DNA of 64,000 bases from Whitmania pigra (lineage: Eukaryota > Annelida > Clitellata > Hirudinida > Haemopidae): positions 2,072,501 to 2,136,500 of the forward strand of contig JAJTWR010000329.1 in the NCBI GenBank assembly GCA_021613335.1, read 5' to 3'. Made by a program: the position numbers and the translations under genes. Shown piece after piece: positions 23,439 to 33,543 of this stretch. The stretch's first letter is position 1. Each line of letters begins with the position of its first letter. Under the pieces are notes generated by a model. That model did not search any database, was not told the origin of the DNA, and saw only the letters and a program-made list of their open reading frames with translations.

Positions 23439-23591
23439 CGGCAAACTTCTAGGTGCGCCCGCATGGCCTAACGGTTAAGGCTGCTCCTCTCACTATGGCA
23501 GCACGGGGTTCAAACCCCGCTGCGGGTGCACCGTCCTAATCATCTAGATATGCAACGGACGTTAATAAAACAAACAAACGGCAAACTTCTA
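23439..23591 (+). mobile_element. tRNA-derived SINE with 13-bp target duplication
   Basis: Element 23452-23578 (127 bp) lies between two copies of CGGCAAACTTCTA (23439-23451 and 23579-23591). The head resembles a tRNA: A-box-like TGGCCTAACGG, B-box-like GGTTCAAACCC, and 5' and 3' ends that pair over 12 bp (GGTGCGCCCGCA with TGCGGGTGCACC, one G-T). The anticodon arm does not fold properly and there is a non-tRNA tail ending ATAAAACAAACAAA. These are the marks of a Pol III-transcribed SINE mobilised by a non-LTR retrotransposon. Confidence 0.85.
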
Positions 23592-23670
23592 TGCTCTTTT
23601 TGCTCAGGGTACTGGGAAGGTATTGATAAGGGGTTTTGAGAGTCTAACGAGGTGGCCGTAGGGACTTAGT

Positions 23671-26427
23671 TTTTGGTGCTTTTGTCGACGTGAGTTGCAT
23701 AATAGTGTTGCGTTTTAATACTTGCAACTATTCTATGGTTTTATGTTAATAACTGCAATTATTGCATGAATGCAGGGCAGTTCTATCTAAAAGTTTGAAC
23801 TCTGTGAATTCTGAGACGTTTTTGCTGCTTTTGTCGACGTGAGTTGCATAATAGTGTTGCGTTTTAATACTTGCAACTATTCTATGGTTTTATGTTAATA
23901 ACTGCAATTATTGCATGAATGCAGGGCAATTCTATCTAAAAGTTTGAACTCTGTGAATTCTGAGACGTTTTTGCTGCTTTTGTCGACGTGAGTTGCATAA
24001 TAGTGTTGCGTTTTAATACTTGCAACTATTCTATGGTTTTATGTTAATAACTGCAATTATTGCATGAATGCAGGGCAGTTCTATCTAAAAGTTTGAACTC
24101 TGTGAATTCTGAGACGTTTTTGCTGCTTTTGTCGACGTGAGTTGCATAATAGTGTTGCGTTTTAATACTTGCAACTATTCTATGGTTTTATGTTAATAAC
24201 TGCAATTATTGCATGAATGCAGGGCAGTTCTATCTAAAAGTTTGAACTCTGTGAATTCTGAGACGTTTTTGCTGCTTTTGTCGACGTGAGTTGCATAATA
24301 GTGTTGCGTTTTAATACTTGCAACTATTCTATGGTTTTATGTTAATAACTGCAATTATTGCATGAATGCAGGGCAATTCTATCTAAAAGTTTGAACTCTG
24401 TGAATTCTGAGACGTTTTTGCTGCTTTTGTCGACGTGAGTTGCATAATAGTGTTGCGTTTTAATACTTGCAACTATTCTATGGTTTTATGTTAATAACTG
24501 CAATTATTGCATGAATGCAGGGCAGTTCTATCTAAAAGTTTGAACTCTGTGAATTCTGAGACGTTTTTGCTGCTTTTGTCGACGTGAGTTGCATAATAGT
24601 GTTGCGTTTTAATACTTGCAACTATTCTATGGTTTTATGTTAATAACTGCAATTATTGCATGAATGCAGGGCAATTCTATCTAAAAGTTTGAACTCTGTG
24701 AATTCTGAGACGTTTTTGCTGCTTTTGTCGACGTGAGTTGCATAATAGTGTTGCGTTTTAATACTTGCAACTATTCTATGGTTTTATGTTAATAACTGCA
24801 ATTATTGCATGAATGCAGGGCAGTTCTATCTAAAAGTTTGAACTCTGTGAATTCTGAGACGTTTTTGCTGCTTTTGTCGACGTGAGTTGCATAATAGTGT
24901 TGCGTTTTAATACTTGCAACTATTCTATGGTTTTATGTTAATAACTGCAATTATTGCATGAATGCAGGGCAATTCTATCTAAAAGTTTGAGCTCTGTGAA
25001 TTCTGAGACGTTTTTGCTGCTTTTGTCGACGTGAGTTGCATAATAGTGTTGCGTTTTAATACTTGCAACTTTTGTTTTTGCTGCTTTTGTCGACGTGAGT
25101 TGCATAATAGTGTTGCGTTTTAATACTTGCAACTATTCTATGGTTTTATGTTAATAACTGCAATTATTGCATGAATGCAGGGCAATTCTATCTAAAAGTT
25201 TGAACTCTGTGAATTCTGAGACGTTTTTGCTGCTTTTGTCGACGTGAGTTGCATAATAGTGTTGCGTTTTAATACTTGCAACTATTCTATGGTTTTATGT
25301 TAATAACTGCAATTATTGCATGAATGCAGGGCAGTTCTATCTAAAAGTTTGAACTCTGTGAATTCTGAGACGTTTTTGCTGCTTTTGTCGACGTGAGTTG
25401 CATAATAGTGTTGCGTTTTAATACTTGCAACTATTCTATGGTTTTATGTTAATAACTGCAATTATTGCATGAATGCAGGGCAGTTCTATCTAAAAGTTTG
25501 AACTCTGTGAATTCTGAGACGTTTTTGCTGCTTTTGTCGACGTGAGTTGCATAATAGTGTTGCGTTTTAATACTTGCAACTATTCTATGGTTTTATGTTA
25601 ATAACTGCAATTATTGCATGAATGCAGGGCAATTCTATCTAAAAGTTTGAACTCTGTGAATTCTGAGACGTTTTTGCTGCTTTTGTCGACGTGAGTTGCA
25701 TAATAGTGTTGCGTTTTAATACTTGCAACTATTCTATGGTTTTATGTTAATAACTGCAATTATTGCATGAATGCAGGGCAGTTCTATCTAAAAGTTTGAA
25801 CTCTGTGAATTCTGAGACGTTTTTGCTGCTTTTGTCGACGTGAGTTGCATAATAGTGTTGCGTTTTAATACTTGCAACTATTCTATGGTTTTATGTTAAT
25901 AACTGCAATTATTGCATGAATGCAGGGCAATTCTATCTAAAAGTTTGAACTCTGTGAATTCTGAGACGTTTTTGCTGCTTTTGTCGACGTGAGTTGCATA
26001 ATAGTGTTGCGTTTTAATACTTGCAACTATTCTATGGTTTTATGTTAATAACTGCAATTATTGCATGAATGCAGGGCAGTTCTATCTAAAAGTTTGAACT
26101 CTGTGAATTCTGAGACGTTTTTGCTGCTTTTGTCGACGTGAGTTGCATAATAGTGTTGCGTTTTAATACTTGCAACTATTCTATGGTTTTATGTTAATAA
26201 CTGCAATTATTGCATGAATGCAGGGCAATTCTATCTAAAAGTTTGAGCTCTGTGAATTCTGAGACGTTTTTGCTGCTTTTGTCGACGTGAGTTGCATAAT
26301 AGTGTTGCGTTTTAATACTTGCAACTTTTGTTTTTGCTGCTTTTGTCGACGTGAGTTGCATAATAGTGTTGCGTTTTAATACTTGCAACTTTTGTTTTTG
26401 CTGCTTTTGTCGACGTGAGTTGCATAA
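23671..26427. repeat. 149-bp satellite array with 1,256-bp higher-order repeat
   Basis: The monomer contains one GTCGAC and recurs exactly every 149 bp (GTCGAC at 23684, 23833, 23982, 24131 and so on). There are 17 full monomers and three 64-bp short forms, which accounts for the 2,725 bp from the first to the last GTCGAC. Monomers differ mainly at GGGCAGTTC versus GGGCAATTC. In order the variants are G, then A G G A G A G A* plus a short unit, then again A G G A G A G A* plus two short units, where A* also carries GAGCTC for GAACTC. The eight-plus-short block repeats at 1,256 bp. The two blocks look identical by eye, implying very recent amplification. Open frames inside are translations of the repeat. 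Confidence 0.97.
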
Positions 26428-26534
26428 ATGTTTCTATTTTTTTAATATTCTAACGGTGCACTTATATTTCATGAGACATGTGTTACATGCTGTATTGTTA
26501 TAAAATTATATTTTAAATATAGCTTCTGTTTTAC

Positions 26535-27199
26535 ATGGAGCAAACTTACAACATGTTGCAATGTCCTGACAGAATGGCCGATCAAATTACTCCGGCCCAA
26601 GACGGCTCGTCGACTGAAGGTAGCACTTCCTCTGATGACTCTCATGAAGAAGAACTTGCAACCCCTCCGCTTGTTCAGACTGGCTCTGATGAAGAAGACC
26701 CTCCGTTTGTTCAGGGCCCACCCCCCATTCCATGCAATCACAACAAAGACAACGGATTGAAGAAGGTTATTTTTTTTATTTTGCATTCTTGATATGTTTT
26801 TTTACCATTTTTTGTGATTGTCTTATTTTAATAATCTTAGAAGGAACTTGCCTTCTGTTCCAAATGCTATTGGTACCCAAAGACAGCACCGAGTGTTATG
26901 CCTCTTGGGGACCACAAGCATCCGATCACTGGAGCGGATTGTAAGATACAAATTCCAGTGTTCATTGTTGTTGATAGTGTTTGTTTATTTTAAATAAGTA
27001 TTCATTTACTATAATAATGATTTTCATATGATTTAGTTTCTTTATTTTTGTAATATCTATGTTTATTATTTCAGGTCCTGGTAAATGGCTCTGCGTGTGG
27101 TGCCCTGACCTCGATGATAATCTCGATGGGCTGCAGGCTCTGAAAGACCACGTACGACATGCTCACTTCTGCTTATCGTGTCGTTTGTGCTACCCATGA
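26535..27199 (+). CDS. small Cys/His-rich protein next to the satellite
   Basis: Three exons, 26535-26765, 26841-26940, 27075-27199, 151 residues with consistent phases. The N-terminal half is acidic, Ser/Thr/Pro-rich and disordered (DGSSTEGSTSSDDSHEEE). The C-terminal half is rich in metal-ligand residues: FCSKC, DHKH, ADC, LCVWC, DHVRHAHFC, CRLCYP. The spacing suggests one or two zinc-binding sites but fits no named finger I know. An alternative start is the Met at 26571. The gene begins about 110 bp after the satellite ends. AATAAA occurs near 27929, so the 3' UTR may be about 730 bp. It may be a host gene or part of a repeat-bearing mobile element; the sequence does not decide. Confidence 0.6.
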
Positions 27200-28729
27200 T
27201 TTTGCATCTAATCTTGTGTTAGTTAGGAAAGTCTAGTTTGTTTTTGGTTCACTTTTCAAATTTTGTATCTGGTCATTTTTTACCAAAGCCTTGGTATTCT
27301 TGCTTTGGAGTTGCTTTATCTTGTGCACTGTGTAGTTTTTGTTTAGAATAGTCATTGAATGACTTGTAGTTTATTTTTGGAAACTGACTTTTCAGGGTCT
27401 GTTTTATGTGTCTGGTCATTTTTCAAGTTCAGTAGTTTGTGCCTCCATGGAATTGCTTTTCGTTATTATGCGCAGTGTGTCTGTAATTTTTGTTCTGCAA
27501 TGAATGACTTGGAACTCTTGGTTTAATTATGGAAACTTGCAAAATGTTCATCCATTTCTATATGAGATACACGTGAGCATTATTTTCCTCAAACTTTTTG
27601 ATTCACATGTTTGGCTGGGATTGTTTTAGTGGCAAATATTTCCTGCATTGAACATATTTGGATAACTTGTTGAAATAACTGTCTCACAGCTTCTCATGCA
27701 CATTATAATGCATTGACTACGTTCTGCACACTTTGATTTTCAACGGCTTTGTTGGGAGGCTGAGATCGAGGTTTAGACCCATCTATTAAGCCTCCTCTTT
27801 TTTTGCTATTGTCGTGAGGAGTTGCGCTGATGTTTTGTTTCTTCGAGACATTTGTGATATTTATTTTGTTGTTAATAATGAGAAGTCATCATCATTTAAG
27901 TTGACAATTGTATTTATGAACATTTAACAAATAAATGTTATTATAACAAGTTGTGACTTTGTCTTCTATTAAAGCAAGGTTTTCATAATGAAAGTAAAAA
28001 ATGAAATATGCAATTCTATTCTGGCAAGGGGAGTTAAATTGGTCGCAATGTTTAATTTTTTAAAAAAGTTTATCATGTGCAAAAGTATTCGATTCCAAAA
28101 TATCACATTGCTACAGATTAATAAGTAAGAAGTAATTATTTAAACTGGTTCTAATAAATAATTGGAAGTAAGAGTGTTCAACCTGTTAGGCTTTGATGCC
28201 TCTCTCAAGACATTTATTAACTGAAAGAATCAAAATTCAATCCAGAAACAGTTCCTTACTCATACACTACTTGAGGGACTTAGTAAACTATCAAATGAAT
28301 TGTTAGTCAAGAACATAAAATTTTTAAATCGTTAGTCATCCACCAGAGTACTCTGACAGTCTCAGACTCCAGGCAGTCACTCAGAATAGAAGATCTCCCA
28401 TGCACCTAATACCAACCAAAAAATCAACTCATCATTGCTTTAAAGATCTTTAATAGAACCACAAAATATAAAATGAGTACCACAACAAAAATTACTTTGA
28501 CTGTAAAATTAAGTATTCCTTGAGATAAAACAAAACAAAGCTTAACTCCAAGTCAAAGAGGTTCAGTTTCTCACAAATATGCACACACATTCAAGCCTTC
28601 TGAATGAAACAAAAAATCATAGAATGATTTGAAGAGAGCCACAAAAATGAAGATTTTGTGCTCAAACAAACATATTCAGTCTTCAACGAGTATCGCAAAC
28701 AGGCAAATACAATCTAAGTAAGTCAAGGT
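27200..28729. other. 3' UTR and intergenic sequence
   Basis: To about 27,950 this is probably the 3' UTR of the Cys/His-rich gene. The rest, to the RRM gene on the minus strand, has no coding signal I can support and may include that gene's 3' UTR. Confidence 0.45.
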
Positions 28730-29215
28730 TCACTTGGCACCAATCACGTGATTTTCACCCACCCCATTCTTGGAAGCATCTTGTCTCTTTTGGCCACCAG
28801 GAGATTTTGCCATTTCAAATTTGATTGGCCTATCACTGATCTGCAATCCTTCAAGTGCAACAAGGGCTTCCTCTGCATCTTGCCGACTTTTGATGTTTAG
28901 GAAGGCAAATCCTGATGATCCTCTTCAGAGAACTCTGAGAGGATTCACTTTCCTGTCCCCAACTTTGGTCTTGCATTGACTCACCCTCAACGATCGAGGC
29001 AAATTGCCTACGTAGATGGATCCTTCGATAGCGTGGAGTGCTTCACTTCTTCTCTGATTCTGACCTCGTCTGTCGTAAGCTCTCTTCCCCGGTCTCTCGG
29101 AGTTGTTGTTTCTCCTGTTATGAGAGTATCTGTCATCTCTACGATCCTCTGGGTGTTTTTCATCGAATCTTGAATTTCTGTAACTCCGGTACCTCCACTG
29201 TTCAGCCACTTCCTA
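28730..29215 (-). pseudogene. damaged RRM protein gene (SR-like)
   Basis: Minus-strand frame from 29215 with an Arg/Asp/Asn-rich N-terminus (RDDRYSHNRRNNN), then RNP2 (SIYVGNLPRSLR) and, in the same frame further on, RNP1 (RGSSGFAFLNIKS), AEEALVALEGLQI and a short tail ending at 28730. A TGA at 28925-28927 interrupts the RRM between RNP2 and RNP1. Alternatively a 73-bp intron (28912-28984, strong donor AGG|GTGAGT) could be removed, but that shifts the frame and drops the helix between the motifs. The first in-frame codon is GTG and no ATG precedes it. This could be a decayed retrocopy, or a real gene with a missing exon. RRM proteins of this kind bind RNA in splicing. Confidence 0.6.
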
Positions 29216-29809
29216 TGATCCTTCAGGTTGATGATGATAAAATTTGAATTCACTGGCTGAATATTTGGACGAATTACGTTAATATTAAGAATTTCGAATG
29301 GAACCGCAGTACTTTTGAAATTGAAGTGACTGACTGATATTAATGGTTATCGACGACGTTGCTCGTCCTAGACAAAAATGGATTGGTTTTATTTATGAGG
29401 AATGTGTTCAGGGTTTCGATGTGTAATTTGCATTCTTTGCATAAATAATCTTTGAAATTCATGCTGAATCGTAATTAACCTGCACACCGTTTGCATCAAT
29501 ATCTCACGAGATATCGTTTAAAATATTTGAAGTTTAGAAATTTTAAAATAACAAATTATAATTAAATACAAAATCTTTGTCTTTTGAACCAAGAAGTCAA
29601 CGTTAACGTAAGCTAGAAGATCATCGAACGTAATTTGGTATATCGCCTGCTGGATATCGTGGAATCCGAATTCCTTAAGTGCTACCATGTCTGGAAATTC
29701 TGAGAGAAGACTAAATACAAAAGCGTCAAGTAGTAAATTGCTTAATTTTTTTTAAATTTAAGAGTCTAATTCTACAATTTAACTTCCAATTAAATATATT
29801 GTGGATTAG
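29216..29809. other. intergenic
   Basis: No confident gene. A minus-strand open stretch (about 29590-29700, containing FGFHDIQQAIYQITFDDLL) and a plus-strand ATG at 29689 with a nearby donor are possible stray exons. The latter might begin the next gene, but its phase does not fit. Confidence 0.35.
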
Positions 29810-32645
29810 AAAGTGTATAACTCAAGTATTGTTGTAGAAATGCAAAGAATGATTGATTCAATCCGTGAGCTGAAGCTTTTAATGCGCGGAAAGCGACCAC
29901 ATGAGGTAGAAACTTTCAATTCTTCATTTAATTTTAAAGTGAGACAACATTTTAATCAATTTAACATTAGCTGTCAGAGCTGTTCGAAGAAAACATGAAA
30001 ATTATAATAAAATTTAGGTTGGTACAGTTGCTTTCAATAAAGCAATAAAGATTTAATGGAGTTGCGTTAATATCTCAAATCATATATTTATCGTTTTAAT
30101 GCTGGTATGATCATTAAACAATTACTTGCACAATTACTGCAGCTCCTTCTTGTCGGAGTTTAAACACTCGAGTCTTCAAGAAATCGACGACTTGTTGTAT
30201 TTAAACGAGAATAATCCTGTTACAAATGTATCGAGTTAGTCAATTAATAACAAATTATAAAATTATATAAAAATTCTTATTGACTGGTAATATAACTTCA
30301 ACAGGTAGATATTCGGATAAATCCAAGAATCTTTTGATCGATCACTGCTTTTTCAATATTTGCATCATGGTAAGAAAAATTACTCTGAAACTGAGACACA
30401 TTAAATTGATAATAACTAAGATGATTTAATATTTAAATAATGTAATCTACAACATTTTAATGTACATGCAAATATCATTTAAATATATGTATACAAAACA
30501 GGTTGGTCATTATACCCATCTTATATTGGACACAGTTGTTCTTCAAATGATTGAAAACTCAGCACCGGAGGTTTTTGAAAAAAATGTCAAAAGTGTACTT
30601 TGGTAAATTGGTCCAAATACAATAAATTGATAAATACATTCAAATTTATCGCGAATAATGATATTTTTACATCTATTCAGTAAGATATTGATTTTGTTAC
30701 AAACTGGAACTGGTATCAACGTGTGCCGCGCTGTGAAATTCCTTAGGGCTTCATTAGATAAAGACAGATCGTGCGTGCTAAAAATGATCAAGAAGACTAT
30801 GTTGCATAAATGTTAGTAAAGGTTGATAAATTACTTCATAGAAGGAATATAAAATGCCTTTTTACAGATGCCGAAATGTTCCTCCTCTATTCGATGCAAA
30901 ATTCGATTCCTGAAGCCAAACATCCTGCTGTCAGAAGAATTAGATCGTGGTTGATGAGTCAATGTAAGCTGAGAACACAAGCATATTAATTTATCGTATG
31001 AATCAAATTTAATTATTCGGTGAATGATGATGATACTGATGATGACTGACGATGACGAAATATATCCGGTGGAAACTTTATTTCGGGATGCCGTTATTAG
31101 AGGAACAGTGACGGAGTGATGAATTGGCATCTTAACTCACATGTTTACATATTTTTACTTAGACCTTTGACATTTTTACTTATAATCGTTGTTAAGCAGC
31201 AGCATTTGGTCCCAAACATACTTTAATATCAGCCTTTACTGTCAGGTTCAGTTATATTTAGAGACTTCAAACTAAAAACATTGTTTAGAGATAATCCAAA
31301 TTTAAAGTTGATCAGAACTCTTGCCAAGGTTTATTTCTGGATTTAACCTAAATTTGTCTTAATTAACACCCGCGAACACTTTCGCATTTGAAGCCATTTA
31401 CACGTAGAACCGATGCCACATCTATTGTAAAACATTAAATGCAGAATGTCAGCGATTTGAAATCTTTAAAATAACATACTAGTTTACATTGCAGAAGAAA
31501 CACGACGCCGATTTTATTCGAACCTTGAGAATGAATAAATTTCCTTATAGTAACAACCCAGTCTCAGGGCTGGTAGTGGTTGATCATCTATTCCAATATT
31601 TCTCATCTGCCAAAAATAAGAATCAAGTTGTTATACGTGCAAAGAATTTTTTCAAAGGATTTAAAAACGTAAATTGCCATATGGCTGCATATTCTAATTA
31701 CTGAAATTTTTATTATTTCTTGCTTCTGTCGCAGCCCTCTGAATCCAGCTGTTTTAATATATGTAGAAAAATAGTCGCAAGCGTTAACTGCTATCTTTTT
31801 GATGTTAACAAGGTTTGATCGATATTCTTCATAAATATACCTCATATATTTAATCAAATCGACTTTAATTATTTCAAGTGTCCGATTAACCTGTTGGAAC
31901 TCATTGATAAACGACACTGCAACGACATCGAGCCTTATATATCTGGATATAACGATTTAAACGCAATTGAGGACCATGAGACATCTGAAGACATCAAGGA
32001 ATCTCAGCATCAGCCTGACTTCACCATAGAATTGTTCACTGCTTATAATCATTTTCTAAAATGTCTTTACGTTTTGTCAAAGTTGCACGAGGCTTACTTG
32101 ATTTGCGAACGGCCTGACAAGGTTCGAAAAATTTTCAATGAATTTTAAATCCAATCAATTCCATTAAATTCATTCCAGGTTGAAGACTACGAGGCTATTA
32201 TTTTTAGGCTACCCCTAAACCGACCAACAAGCTTTCTAATTAACAGCCTTATCGATCCTTCTCAGCGTGGTGATTTTCCATGGTGGTTTAATACCATACT
32301 GAAGAAATGGTAAAATATACAAATAATTTTGATGTAATGAAATTACGAGTTACTAGTTTTTACTGAAGCAATTTATGTTATGCAGTCCCTTTTTGTTTGT
32401 GTCAAAACGTCACGAAAATATGATTGGAGATTTAATGAGACTGTTAAATGGAGACGATGTTGATGAGGTTGTTTTGCATATTATTTTGTACATTAATTCT
32501 ACTTAATAATGGAATATTCTTGCAGGTCACAAGTGAAAACATTTATTGTTTCGTTAATGGTTTGCCATGGACCAACAGTGAAATCTACAAAAAATGGAAT
32601 TTCGGGAGGAAATATGGTTCTATTCCAAGTTGGTGGAAATCGTGA
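29810..32645 (+). CDS. unassigned multi-exon gene
   Basis: Chain of plus-strand exons with good splice sites: 29810-29905, 30143-30234, 30305-30369, 30502-30570, 30685-30811, 30868-30963, 31495-31668, 31735-31812, 31879-32121, 32179-32309, 32386-32467, 32526-32645 (stop). Phases agree from 30143 to 30963 and from 31495 to the stop. The joins 29905/30143 and 30963/31495 do not, so an exon or alternative site is missing there. The protein is mostly helical and soluble, with Ile/Leu-rich segments and a Trp-rich C-terminus (GDFPWWFNTILKKW, NGLPWTN, GSIPSWWKS). I recognise no domain. The 5' end is not defined. Confidence 0.6.
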
Positions 32646-33543
32646 GGTGTTTATTTGGGTCGATAGATTTATTATTTGTAAAATTTAGTAAAATAATCTT
32701 AATAACATACGTCTGTGACGAAGACCTATGTGCCAGCCAGGTTAAATCTAATTCAGATTCATTCATGCAATTTCGTTAGGACATTATGACGATTACATTT
32801 TAATAAGTTATGCATCTTATTTAAATCAAATTTATTATTGCGATGTTATGTTCGGGTTTCGAGTATGATAGAATTGTATGTGATTAACCAAATAAAAATC
32901 ACGCAAATAAACACCAAAGGGAAAATGAGTTAACGAGCCAGCATTGTCATTAAACGCATATTAACAAGAATATTGGCTCATATTAGGAGGTGGCAGGGAG
33001 GGCCAAGGTTTGCAACATGATATTTAAATTTGAAAAAATAAATTAAATCTGTTTATTCTTTAATTTTTTAAATTTTACTTTAATAATCTGATGTTGTAGA
33101 TTTAGTAAATAAATATTTCAATAAATAATTTCACTTAAAACTTTGATATTACCGAAAATTTTCGCATTCGTACCTATTCGATAGATGGAATGTTCAAATT
33201 GAAATTTGGATTTGTAATGGTTTAATGGGCGTAATTGAATGCTGAATTGAGTGTTTGAATTAGCTGAATGTTTACTTTATTTGGTCTTGTTTTGTCAAAG
33301 AATGGTTTGTAATTCGAATTCTGTCAAATGAATTGAGCGGTGTGTACGAATTGAATAATGCAACACAGTTCTATTTCAAAGTCGTCATCATTTCTGGAAC
33401 CGGTGATGAGAGGCAATGCTTTGATATTCAGATTACATCTTAAACTTTTTAAAATACTGAGAAACCAAATTACCATTACATAATCTTGGATTCACCACAA
33501 ATGTTGAATTACATAAAAAAAAAATTAACGAATCATAACATTG
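32646..33543. other. intergenic
   Basis: AT-rich, no supported gene. Ends at the target duplication of the hAT transposon. Confidence 0.5.

Noticed and set aside
23452..23530. tRNA gene
   Set aside because: The anticodon arm does not pair, a non-tRNA tail follows, and the unit is flanked by a 13-bp target duplication; a SINE explains all of this.
24938..26388. Two identical 64-residue open frames on the minus strand
   Set aside because: They are copies of the satellite monomer read in one frame; their spacing is the 1,256-bp higher-order period.
23671..26427. CRISPR-like array
   Set aside because: Units are contiguous 149-bp satellite monomers without variable spacers, in a eukaryotic genome.
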